A stretch of DNA of 64,000 nt from Micromonospora lupini str. Lupac 08. Its GTDB lineage: Bacteria > Actinomycetota > Actinomycetes > Mycobacteriales > Micromonosporaceae. Positions 8,140-15,969 of the stretch are shown here, piece by piece. Within the stretch, counting starts at the first letter, position 1. Each line of letters opens with the position of its first letter. The notes beneath the pieces are model-generated. The model ran no database searches. It worked only from the letters and a program-made list of their open reading frames with translations, and had not been told where the DNA came from. The stretch lies in the NCBI RefSeq assembly GCF_000297395.2, contig NZ_HF570108.1, positions 4,148,054-4,212,053 on the forward strand, given 5' to 3'. Made by a program: the position numbers and the translations under genes.

Positions 8140-8568
8140 CGGTTGTCGAGGCGCCTCGGCTGCGGCCGCTCGATCCTGGCGATCGGACTGGCCGTCGCCC
8201 CGGCCTCGCTCGTGGTGCCGCTCGTCGGCCAGCCGATACCCGGGCTTGTCGCCGCGCTCGCGTGGGCGATGGTGATCTTCAAGGTCGGCTTCGACGGCGT
8301 GGTGCTGATGTCGTTCCGCCAGCACGTCACACCGCCACGGCTTCTGGGACGGGTCAACGGGACCCTGCGCGTGATGTTCAGCGGCGCGCTCACGCTGGGC
8401 GCGGCGACGGCGGCGTTCGTCGGCGCTCACGCCGGTCCGCGCGCGGCCACCTGGGTCGCCTGTGCCGCGCTCGCGCTGGTGTGGGTGCCGATCCTGCGCT
8501 CACCGATGCGCCGACAAACCCTCGGCGCCGACATCGGTCGGCCCGGTGGCATTGATCGTTTCCGCTGA
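8140..8568 (+). pseudogene. C-terminal remnant of an MFS transporter
   Basis: In a different frame from the VOC gene, the sequence encodes the last part of a major facilitator: 'RLSRRLGCGRSILAIG' (cytoplasmic loop signature), then several hydrophobic helices and 'RQHVTPPRLLGRVNGTLRVMFSGALTLGAA', the conserved 'P..lLGRVna..r....g..plGa' segment of MFS_3-type exporters. The first eight or so transmembrane helices are absent and no start with a ribosome site is present, so it is not expected to be functional. The short open frame preceding it from 8104 covers the fusion point. Confidence 0.7.
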
Positions 8569-8607
8569 CACGTGACGGGGAACTGCGTGGGTAACGAGGG
8601 GGAGAAC

Positions 8608-9360
8608 ATGAGCCGACACGCACTGCCACCAACCGCCCGAGCGCTGATCCTGCCGTTGCTCGGCACTGTCGCGTTGACCACGGCCTGCACGTCGGGCGGG
8701 GACGAGTCCGATCCCGTGTCGTCGGCCGCGGCGCCGACGACCGCCTCGGCCGGCACGAGCCCGGCCGACCCGCCGTCCGCCAGCGCCAGCGCCCCGACGA
8801 CCATTCCGACGTCGGCGTTCGTCGAGCTGCCGGCCGAGCTGAGGAAATCGCCCCGACGGACGACGCCCGTCGAGGAGGCCCTGCCGAAGCTGTGCGGCAA
8901 CGAGTTCGGCACCGGAGGCCGACAGGTCACCGCGAGCGCGGCGATGACCGTCACTTACCAGAAGCCCGGTGATTCGGCCGGCAACACGCCCCAGGGGTTG
9001 ATCCATCAGACGATCTTCACCTTCGAGGGTGCCGGCGCCGCCGACTACATGCGGCGTCTGCGCAGCGCCGTCGAGGCGTGCCCCTCGTACGATCGGGGCG
9101 GCAACCCGGTCAAGGTCGCGAGCAAGCCGTTGTCCGGCGTCGGGGACGAGGCGGTGCTGGTGTCGCTCACCCGGGCGGCGACGGACCTGAACGGCGACCG
9201 CAACGGCGGCACCACGTCCACCCAGATCGCCGTGGCACGTGTCGACGGCGCGGTGACCGTGTTCAACGACCAGGGCTGGGAGGGCAGCAGCGGCAACCCC
9301 GCCGTCCTGGACCAGACCGTGCGAGACGGTGTAAAGACCATCGACGCCTGGCAGCGCTGA
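8608..9360 (+). CDS. Lipoprotein of unknown function
   Basis: 250 residues from ATG 8608, preceded by a strong GAGGGGGAG ribosome site. Signal peptide with lipobox 'LTTAC', so the mature protein is predicted to be lipid-anchored outside the membrane. A Ser/Thr/Ala/Pro-rich linker (about residues 35-70) leads to a compact domain with three Cys residues counting the lipobox ('LPKLCGNEFGTGGRQV', 'VEACPSYDRGG'). The end 'VFNDQGWEGSSGNPAVLDQTVRDGVKTI' is reminiscent of sensor-like or PknH-like extracellular domains of actinobacteria. No enzyme motif is visible. Confidence 0.75.
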   Translation: MSRHALPPTARALILPLLGTVALTTACTSGGDESDPVSSAAAPTTASAGTSPADPPSASASAPTTIPTSAFVELPAELRKSPRRTTPVEEALPKLCGNEFGTGGRQVTASAAMTVTYQKPGDSAGNTPQGLIHQTIFTFEGAGAADYMRRLRSAVEACPSYDRGGNPVKVASKPLSGVGDEAVLVSLTRAATDLNGDRNGGTTSTQIAVARVDGAVTVFNDQGWEGSSGNPAVLDQTVRDGVKTIDAWQR

Positions 9361-9366
9361 CGGGAT

Positions 9367-9396
9367 GCGGGGCGGTGCCCGACGGCACCGCCCCGC
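9367..9396. terminator. Bidirectional hairpin terminator
   Basis: Perfect 13-bp stem (GCGGGGCGGTGCC / GGCACCGCCCCGC) with the tetraloop CGAC, in the 47-bp gap between the convergent lipoprotein and subtilase genes. Confidence 0.75.
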
Positions 9397-9407
9397 TCCG
9401 TCACGAC

Positions 9408-12400
9408 CTACTGCCAGGCACTCTGCTGGGTGGAGACGAGATTGCCGGGAATGACAGTGCCGTTGGTGCTCCACTCGGTGTACGCCCAGAAGTCGCCCTC
9501 GGCCAGCGGCCCGTTCGGCTTCAACGTGAAGTTGACGCTCTGACCGCGCTCCGTCGTGGACGGCAGCGTCAGCGTGGCAGGCGAATATGTGGCGTTGCGA
9601 CCGATGATGGCGTGCCGCAGCTCGAAGTCGACGACCGGACCACCGGGCACCTGAGCGAACACGTACGCCGTGTAGCGCCCCGGCTCGGGCAGGAACTTGT
9701 ACGCCTGCTCCAGGCTGGTCCAGTACCTGTCACTGCTGTAGACCAGCTTGTCCCCCTTGTACAGGTACAGGTCGAGGTTCGTGTTCGGGTCCTCGGTGTT
9801 GGCCTCGACGACGATGCCCGCGGTGTTCGCCGGGACGGTGAAGTCGACCTTCTTCACGCCGGAGGCGCTCGGGTCGAACACGCCGCCGTAGACGCCTGCC
9901 GGCATCGAGTAGGACGTGCGCTGCACAGGTGTGTAACCGGTGCTGCGACCCGCGAGCGGCCCGGTGAAGCCCGGCTGGATCATGCCGAAGGAGCCGCTGG
10001 TCATCCGGCCGAACTCCTCGCCGTCGTCACCGTACGGCCGAGGGCTGATCCCCCACGGGCGGGCGGCGACCGGGATCCGGACGCTGTGCGCCTTGGCCTT
10101 CCAGGTGATCGATCCGGTCACGTACCGGTCCCAGGGGGCGCTGCCCCGGCGCAGCGTGATGGTCACCGTCGCGGACTTCCCCGGCGCCAGCGTCACCGAC
10201 GCCGGCGTGACGGTGGCCTTCATGCCGGGCAGGCCGGACACCGACGACCGGTAGGTCTCCCGCGCCTTACCCACGTTGGTGAGCGTGCGGGTGACTGTCA
10301 CCGGGCGGGTGCCGTCGTACTCGCGCAGCGAGATGGCCGGCAGGTTGAGTTCCTTGCCGTCGGGCTGGGCCGTCTGGCTGAAGGCGACCAGTTCCGCCGC
10401 CGTCGGCTCGATGACCAGTCCCGGATCGCTGGCCCGGGCCAGGTTGATGAAGCCGCTGCCCTGGTCCAGGGGGCTGCTGGTGCCGACGGTGTCGGTCGCG
10501 GTGGTCCGCAGCGCCGAGGCGACCCGGCCCGGCGTCCAGTCCGGGTGTGCGGCACGCAGGACCGCTGCCGCGCCGGCCACGTACGGCGACGCCATCGAGG
10601 TGCCCGAGTACGCGTCGTACTGCCGACCGAAGTTGCCGGCCGGAGACACCGCGGCGATGATGTCCGACCCCGGGGCGACCAGGTCCGGCTTGAAGACGCC
10701 GTAGGTCACCTTGTCCGGGCCGGTGGAGGAGAAGTCCGCGACGCTGGGGACGCCCGGAACGCTGGAGCCGTCACCGCCGGAGCGCAGGGACACCTTCGCG
10801 TCGGTCGGGTGCCGCATCAGGTAGTTGAACAACACGCCGGCCTGCTTCTCGGTCGGCAGGTACACCACGGGGAAGTTGTAGATGGAGTTGACGCGGTAGT
10901 TGCCGACCGGGTCGAACAGCACCATCGCCGCCCCGCCCTTGTCCTTGACCTCGGCGGCCGAGCCGAACGTGTCGGACAGCGCGCAGGCGACCACCTTGCC
11001 CTTGATCTTGGCAGGGTCCAGGCTGCCCGGTTCGCAGTAGACGGCGCCGAGCTCGGGCGATCCGGCCTGGTCGCCGAAGACCATCGTCCGCGCGGTGCCG
11101 CCGGGCAGCGCGTCCAGCGACCCGCCGACCAGCTTCGTGCCGTCGCCCAGCTTGAGCGTCGCCTCGTCGAGGTTCGTCACCGCCGCGCCGACAGTGGTCA
11201 CCCAGGGCGCCGCGTTGCTGATGGCGCCGCTTACGATGCCGGTGTTTCCCGCCGACGCCGCCACGAAGACCCCGGACAGGGTGGCGTTGAGAAAGGCGAC
11301 GCCGATCGGGGTGTTCGCCTCCCAGTCACCGAGCTGCGAGCCGATCGAGAAGTTCAGGACCTGCACGCCGTCGGCGACGGCGGCGTCGATGCCGGCGATG
11401 ATGTCGGCGTCGAAGCCCATCCCCGCCCAGAGCACCTTGTAGACGGCGATCTGGGCGTCCGGCGCGACTCCGGAGATCGGGTCGAAACGCCTACCGTCGA
11501 TCGTGACGTCCGAGACCGGCAGACCGGCCGCCGTGGAGGCGGTGTGCGTGCCGTGGCCCTCCATGTCGCGGGGAGACAGCAGCTCACCCTCGGGCACCGA
11601 GCCACCGTCGGCGAGCCACGTGTCGGCGAAGTACCGGGCACCGACGATCTTGCCGTTGCAGTGCTCGGCCACGAAGCCCACGCCGGTCTGGCACGTGCCG
11701 TGCCAGGTCGAGGGCGCGGGCATCTTCTTGGCGAACGACGCGCTCTCCGGCCAGATGCCGGTGTCCAGGACGCCGATCACCATGCCCTTGCCGGTGGCGG
11801 GACCGGGCTTGACCGGCTTGGTGGTGCGCTCGGTCGTGGACGCGACCGGCCCACCCGCGGTGGTGGCGGTCGGGGTGGCGGCCGTGGTGGTGGTGGTCGC
11901 GAGCGGCGACGCCGACCGGGAGCCGAGTGCGCGTGCGGCGGTGACCGAGCGAACGCGCTTGTCCGCCCGCAGCGCGGTCGCCTGCTGGGCGGTCAGCTTC
12001 GCCGAGAAGCCGTTGAAGGCCGCGGTGTAGGCCGCCTTGACCTGGACGCCGGCCGCGGAGGCGACGGCGGCCCGCTGCGTGTCGAGGTGCCGGCGGTACG
12101 CCTGCGACGGCGCCGTCGTCACGTCCAGCCGGCCGCCCGGGGTCGGGCGGGTCCGCGCCAGCCCCGACGTCCCGCCGACGTACGTGGTCAGCGGGGCCTC
12201 GGCCAGCTCGACGATGTAGATGCCGGAGCCGGTCGCGTCAACGGCCGCCTTCGGGCTGGTCTCGTTGTCGCCGGCGCGTCGGTCGGCACCGTCGGTCAGG
12301 GTGGTGCGCCGGTCCGACCCGGTCGAGAAGTAACCCGGACCGCTGGTGGCAGGCCGGTCCCCCGGGGCCGCCGACGCCGATCCCGCAGCACCGGTTGTGC

Positions 12401-12488
12401 CGGTGATCATCGCGAGGACCAACGTCGGTAGCGCCAGTCTTCGCAGCCTGTTCCCGCTCGTGCGTGAAGACACGAGACTCCTCTCCAT
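9408..12488 (-). CDS. Secreted S8 (subtilisin-like) serine protease with PA insert
   Basis: 1026 residues from ATG 12488, which opens a twin-Arg-poor Sec signal ('RLRRLALPTLVLAMITG', Ala-rich cleavage site). An in-frame ATG at 12530 with GGGGGAG 7 bp upstream is an alternative start. An I9-type inhibitor propeptide (about 80-180) precedes the catalytic domain: Asp in 'GVLDTGIWPES' (about D242), His in 'GHGTHTAST' (about H312), Ser in 'SGTSMASPYVAG' (about S631). The long spacing between His and Ser holds a PA domain, as in plant-type and streptococcal C5a-type subtilases. Fn3-like beta-domains form the C-terminus. It should degrade proteins outside the cell. A CebR-like palindrome lies at the start region. 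Confidence 0.88.
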   Translation of the reverse strand: MERSLVSSRTSGNRLRRLALPTLVLAMITGTTGAAGSASAAPGDRPATSGPGYFSTGSDRRTTLTDGADRRAGDNETSPKAAVDATGSGIYIVELAEAPLTTYVGGTSGLARTRPTPGGRLDVTTAPSQAYRRHLDTQRAAVASAAGVQVKAAYTAAFNGFSAKLTAQQATALRADKRVRSVTAARALGSRSASPLATTTTTAATPTATTAGGPVASTTERTTKPVKPGPATGKGMVIGVLDTGIWPESASFAKKMPAPSTWHGTCQTGVGFVAEHCNGKIVGARYFADTWLADGGSVPEGELLSPRDMEGHGTHTASTAAGLPVSDVTIDGRRFDPISGVAPDAQIAVYKVLWAGMGFDADIIAGIDAAVADGVQVLNFSIGSQLGDWEANTPIGVAFLNATLSGVFVAASAGNTGIVSGAISNAAPWVTTVGAAVTNLDEATLKLGDGTKLVGGSLDALPGGTARTMVFGDQAGSPELGAVYCEPGSLDPAKIKGKVVACALSDTFGSAAEVKDKGGAAMVLFDPVGNYRVNSIYNFPVVYLPTEKQAGVLFNYLMRHPTDAKVSLRSGGDGSSVPGVPSVADFSSTGPDKVTYGVFKPDLVAPGSDIIAAVSPAGNFGRQYDAYSGTSMASPYVAGAAAVLRAAHPDWTPGRVASALRTTATDTVGTSSPLDQGSGFINLARASDPGLVIEPTAAELVAFSQTAQPDGKELNLPAISLREYDGTRPVTVTRTLTNVGKARETYRSSVSGLPGMKATVTPASVTLAPGKSATVTITLRRGSAPWDRYVTGSITWKAKAHSVRIPVAARPWGISPRPYGDDGEEFGRMTSGSFGMIQPGFTGPLAGRSTGYTPVQRTSYSMPAGVYGGVFDPSASGVKKVDFTVPANTAGIVVEANTEDPNTNLDLYLYKGDKLVYSSDRYWTSLEQAYKFLPEPGRYTAYVFAQVPGGPVVDFELRHAIIGRNATYSPATLTLPSTTERGQSVNFTLKPNGPLAEGDFWAYTEWSTNGTVIPGNLVSTQQSAWQ

Positions 12489-12530
12489 CGCTCCCTTGTG
12501 GAGCTGTCTCATCGTTCGCGATCCGCTCAT

Positions 12531-12542
12531 GGGAGCGCTCCC
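12531..12542. promoter_or_regulatory. CebR-like operator palindrome GGGAGCGCTCCC at the subtilase start
   Basis: GGGAGCGCTCCC is a perfect palindrome; with its flanking T it matches 13 of 14 bases of the cellobiose-repressor box known from Streptomyces (TGGGAGCGCTCCCA). It lies 43 bp upstream of the chosen subtilase start and directly next to the alternative ATG at 12530, where it would also contain that start's ribosome site. Confidence 0.5.
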
Positions 12543-12659
12543 CCACCTAAGCCCGCGACGGTTAATCGAGGGTTTGCGCGGTGTTACGGATCGCCGGTGC
12601 ACATAAGATCACGATGGGTCGGGCTTGCCTAGATCATGTTTTCGGAGCGGGCCCGCCCG

Positions 12660-12767
12660 CTACGGCCGGAACCGCACCACGGCGACGACACCGGCGATGA
12701 CGATCGCGGGCAGCACCACGTAGATCACCAGCAGGATCCACGGCAGCAGCCGGAACGCCCTGGCCAT
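12660..12767 (-). CDS. Small single-pass membrane peptide (35 aa)
   Basis: A 36-codon frame (ATG 12767 to TAG 12660) encodes a peptide that is almost entirely one transmembrane helix: basic N-terminus 'MARAFR', hydrophobic core 'LLPWILLVIYVVLPAIVIAG', and a basic C-terminal 'VVRFRP'. A GGAAAG ribosome-site-like sequence sits 6 bases before the ATG. It is 64 bp downstream of the acyltransferase gene on the same strand and could share its transcript. No homology can be named; the support is the clean start, hydrophobic pattern and codon use. Confidence 0.45.
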   Translation of the reverse strand: MARAFRLLPWILLVIYVVLPAIVIAGVVAVVRFRP

Positions 12768-12831
12768 CGGGCTTTCCGGTGGGGTGTCACGGACTGGTGA
12801 CCGCAGGCCCGACCGCTCCCGGACCAGCCCC

Positions 12832-13776
12832 TCAGATCGAGAAGCGCCCCTGCCGCCACTGCCAGTGGCGGCCGGCCGCCAGGTGGTCGACGATCGCCCG
12901 TTGCAGGGCGGTGCGGCGCGGCAGTTGGTCGAGCGGTGTGCTCAGGGTGCGGAACACGAACCGGCGCACCTCGACGTCGGCGTCCGGCCCGTCCGACTCC
13001 ACGTAGGGCTCCAGCTCGAACCGTCGCTGGAAACGGATGATGTTGGAATCGTCGGGCAGGTACTCCCGCAACTGCGGGTCGAGCAGCCACGAGCCGCAGG
13101 AGAACGCCGTGTAGGACTCGTCGGGGAAGTGCCGCGCGAAGAAGGCGCGGGCCTCGTCGAGCGACGCCGAGACCGCGTCCGCGGTCAGCGGCCCCGAGTC
13201 GGGGACGTGCAGACCGATGGCGCCGTCGCCCCGGTGGTGCTGCAACCGGCCCAACTCGTAGACAGCACCCCGCACGTGCAGCGTCAACCAGCTCTGCATG
13301 ACGGGCCAGCCCTCGCCGCGCATCCGCCGGTCGATGGCGAGATTGCGACCCAGGTCCGCGAGGGTCACCCAGGACACCGCATCGGGGACGTCGTGGTCGC
13401 GGTGGTACGCCCGGACGACGTCGACGAGGGCGAGGTACGCGTACACGTAGAGATGCCGCCAGGCCGGCCCCCTGTCGCGCGGCAGCTCCGGGCCGGGCGG
13501 CAGCCAGACGTAGCCGCCGAGATCGGCACGGACCAGGGCGATAGTGCGGTCGAGGAGCCAGCGCAGCTCCGAAGTCCACAGCGGAGAGTCGGGGTCGGGC
13601 CAGCCGGCCATGATCTCGTCGGCGTCGTCCGGGCGGACCGCGAGCCGGTCGAGGAGCGCGGGCGCGTCGGCCCGGGCGGGCAGCGGAGCCGACGGCGAGT
13701 CCCCCGCGAGCCGGTGCACACGCTCGACGTCCTCGACGGGCACCCCGAGCCGGGCGGCGATGTCGTGCAGATCCAC
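12832..13776 (-). CDS. Acyltransferase of the NAT_N/GNAT_C type
   Basis: 314 residues from GTG 13776, the only plausible start between the upstream amidohydrolase stop (13821) and the conserved N-terminus 'DLHDIAARLGVPVEDVERV'. The first third matches a NAT_N-like helical module, and the rest a GNAT_C-like acyltransferase domain ('YLALVDVVRAYHRDHDVPDAVSWVTLADLGRNL', 'GLHVPDSGPLTADAVSASLDEARAFF', 'CGSWLLDPQLREYLPDDSNIIRFQRRF'). These actinobacterial proteins are annotated only as acyltransferase-domain proteins; the substrate is unknown. It probably shares a transcript with the amidohydrolase (44-bp gap). Confidence 0.75.
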   Translation of the reverse strand: MDLHDIAARLGVPVEDVERVHRLAGDSPSAPLPARADAPALLDRLAVRPDDADEIMAGWPDPDSPLWTSELRWLLDRTIALVRADLGGYVWLPPGPELPRDRGPAWRHLYVYAYLALVDVVRAYHRDHDVPDAVSWVTLADLGRNLAIDRRMRGEGWPVMQSWLTLHVRGAVYELGRLQHHRGDGAIGLHVPDSGPLTADAVSASLDEARAFFARHFPDESYTAFSCGSWLLDPQLREYLPDDSNIIRFQRRFELEPYVESDGPDADVEVRRFVFRTLSTPLDQLPRRTALQRAIVDHLAAGRHWQWRQGRFSI

Positions 13777-13820
13777 GCGAACGAACCTACCGCCGGAAGC
13801 CGCCTTCCCGAAGCCCGCGA

Positions 13821-15032
13821 CTAGATCGTGTTCCCCGGCAGCGTCCCCGCAGGGATCGCGCCATTGACGTACACCGCGAGCGGTCGGCGCAACACCGTCA
13901 TGTCGCTGGTGGGGTCGCCGTGCACGACCAGCAGGTCGGCGTCGAACCCGGCCCTGACGCGGCCCTTGCTCCGCCCCAGGCCACACACCTCGGCGCCGAC
14001 CGAGGTCGCCGCGGCGAGGGCTGCGGTGGCGGGGATGCCACTCGCGACGTACTCGACGAGCGTCTCCGGCAGGATCCCGTGCGGCTTCGCGGGGCCGAGG
14101 CCCGCGTCCGAACCAGCGACCAGGCGGACCCCGGCCCGGTGCAGGGTGGCGGCGGCGGCACGCAGCGCCGCCTCGCTGAGCCCGGCGCGCGCCGCCATCT
14201 CCACCACCTCCGGTGGCGTGATCACGGCGGGGTCGGTGCCGAGCGTGGCACAGACCGCCACCCCGGACGTGGCCAGTCGATCCGCGAGTTCCTCCGGGAC
14301 CTGGGCGCCGGTCGCGGTCACGCACGTGCAGTGCTCGATGCCGTCGACACCGACGCGCAGCGCCTGCTCGACGGCGCTGAGCGCGTGGGCGTGCGCGGTC
14401 ACCGGCAGGCCGAAATCGTGCGCCTGGGTCACCGCGGCGGTCAGTTCCTGGTCGGTGAACTGCGGCCGGGTGGTATCGGTGCCGGGGGTGAACACTCCGC
14501 CGCTGGCCATGACCTTCAGCAGGTCGGCACCGGCCGCCGCCTGACGGCGCACGGCCTCGCGGATCCCGTCGACGCCACTCGCCTCGCCCCCCAACCACCA
14601 GCAGTGCCCGCCGACGCTGGTGATCGGCGCGCCCGACCCGACCACCGTCGGGAGGTCGTCGCGCACCTCCCGGGCCCGCCATCGCAGCACGGCGCCACGC
14701 CGGTCGCCCAGGTCACGGACGGTGGTGACGCCGGCCGCCAGGTGCGCGCGCAGTGACGCCTCCACGACCGTGTCGAGGTCCGCATCCGGACGTTCGGCGA
14801 GCCGGCCGAGCGCGTCCGGCCCGGCATCGGCGCACAGGTGCACGTGCGCGTCGATCAAGCCGGGAAGCAGGGTGCCGTCCGGATGCTCGCGCACCGGCCA
14901 ACCCTCCGGCGCCTGCGCCCAACCCCTGCGCACGTCGGTGATGCGGCAGCCGTCCAGCAGGACCAGCACCCCGCCGTCCACGAGCCGCTCGCCGTCGAAC
15001 AACCGTGCCGCCCGGACGGCATGCCCCGTCAT
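13821..15032 (-). CDS. Metal-dependent amidohydrolase (imidazolonepropionase/prolidase-like)
   Basis: 403 residues of the amidohydrolase superfamily. The HxH motif ('LIDAHVHLCAD'), a carboxylatable lysine region ('DLLKVMASGGVFTPG'), 'VTAHAHALSAVEQALRVGVDGIEHC' with two further His ligands, and the catalytic Asp in 'LVAGSDAGLGPAKPHG' are present, flanked by the usual composite beta-sandwich (N-terminal 'RAARLFDGERLVDGG', C-terminal 'GRVRAGFDADLLVVHGDPTSDM'). Likely a cytosolic di-metal hydrolase of cyclic amides or Xaa-Pro dipeptides; the substrate is unresolved. Followed on the same strand by the GNAT_C acyltransferase. Confidence 0.85.
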   Translation of the reverse strand: MTGHAVRAARLFDGERLVDGGVLVLLDGCRITDVRRGWAQAPEGWPVREHPDGTLLPGLIDAHVHLCADAGPDALGRLAERPDADLDTVVEASLRAHLAAGVTTVRDLGDRRGAVLRWRAREVRDDLPTVVGSGAPITSVGGHCWWLGGEASGVDGIREAVRRQAAAGADLLKVMASGGVFTPGTDTTRPQFTDQELTAAVTQAHDFGLPVTAHAHALSAVEQALRVGVDGIEHCTCVTATGAQVPEELADRLATSGVAVCATLGTDPAVITPPEVVEMAARAGLSEAALRAAAATLHRAGVRLVAGSDAGLGPAKPHGILPETLVEYVASGIPATAALAAATSVGAEVCGLGRSKGRVRAGFDADLLVVHGDPTSDMTVLRRPLAVYVNGAIPAGTLPGNTI

Positions 15033-15144
15033 CGGTCGTTACCACCAGCAAACAACATCGATGCGGTCGATGACCGGAAAGTCCTCATGGGACCCACTCT
15101 CCGCGTCGTCGAACCCGGTCACCTCCCCGCAGGAGACGAGCCCT

Positions 15145-15162
15145 CTCCCTCACGAGAGGGAG
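15145..15162 (-). terminator. Hairpin terminator at the end of the catabolic operon
   Basis: CTCCCTC / GAGGGAG stem with a 4-nt loop, 3 bp beyond the isomerase stop codon. It would end the minus-strand operon that begins near 21303. The remaining 15033-15144 shows no other feature. Confidence 0.5.
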
Positions 15163-15165
15163 TCC

Positions 15166-15969
15166 TCAGACAACGTGGCGCAGGTAGCCGGCGATCGCCG
15201 CGTCCAGCACCTGCGAGCCCGGCCGCGCCCACACCTCGGCGGAGAAGACCTCCACCTCGATCGGGCCGCCGTAGCCGGCGGCGTCGACCGCCTCACGCAG
15301 CCGGCGCAGCTCGATGCACCCCTCACCGGGCAACGCCCGGCCGAGCAGCACCCCCTCCGGCAGCGGGGTCACCCAGTCGCAGACCTGGAACGCGGCGATC
15401 CGCGCGCCGGCACGCGCGATCTGCGCGTACACCGTGTCGTCCCACCACACGTGGTACGCGTCGACGACCACGCCGACCACCGTCGGGTCGAACCGTTCGG
15501 CGATGTCCAGCGCCTGGCCGAGTGTGGCGATCACGCACCGGTCGGCGGCGAACATCGGGTGCAGCGGCTCGATGGCCAGCCGGACGCCAGCCGCCGCCGC
15601 GTGCGGCGCCAGCTCGCCTATCGCGTCGGCGACCCGACGACGGGCGCCGTCGACGTCCCGACTGCCGGGCGGTAGACCGCCGGAGACCAGCACCAGCTCG
15701 GGCGCGCCGAGCGTGGCGGCCTCCTCGATGGCCCGCAGGTTCTCCGCCCGCCAGTCGTCGGCCGAGAAGAAGCCGCCCCGGCACAGGGACGTGACGGCGA
15801 GGCCCGCGTCGCGGACCAGTTTCGCCGAGCGGGCCAGCCCGTAGCCGGCCACCGGCTCCCGCCACAGCCCGATGCCCGGCACACCGGCCGCCACACAGCC
15901 GGTGACCACGTCGGGCAGCGGCCAGTGCTGAGCCGTGGCCTGGTTGAACGAGAAGCGCGCGAGGCTCAT
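15166..15969 (-). CDS. Sugar phosphate isomerase/epimerase (xylose-isomerase-like TIM barrel)
   Basis: 267 residues. TIM-barrel AP-endonuclease-2/xylose isomerase family: 'RFSFNQAT', 'PGIGLWREPVAGYG', metal-ligand glutamate in 'VRLAIEPLHPMFA', 'VGVVVDAYHVWWDD' and 'IAAFQVCDW', 'GEGCIELRRLREAVDAAGYGGPIEVEVFS'. The ATG overlaps the stop of the DUF993 gene (ATGA), so translation is coupled. Last gene of the importer/catabolic operon. Such enzymes interconvert keto and aldo sugars or epimers; together with the Gfo/Idh dehydrogenase and the DUF993 aldolase-like protein it implies oxidation, isomerisation and cleavage of a sugar-like compound. Confidence 0.85.
   Translation of the reverse strand: MSLARFSFNQATAQHWPLPDVVTGCVAAGVPGIGLWREPVAGYGLARSAKLVRDAGLAVTSLCRGGFFSADDWRAENLRAIEEAATLGAPELVLVSGGLPPGSRDVDGARRRVADAIGELAPHAAAAGVRLAIEPLHPMFAADRCVIATLGQALDIAERFDPTVVGVVVDAYHVWWDDTVYAQIARAGARIAAFQVCDWVTPLPEGVLLGRALPGEGCIELRRLREAVDAAGYGGPIEVEVFSAEVWARPGSQVLDAAIAGYLRHVV

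Noticed and set aside
9078..12431. A 1117-residue plus-strand open frame opposite the subtilase gene
   Set aside because: Low-complexity Arg/Gly/Val sequence without motifs, antisense to a gene with intact catalytic residues.
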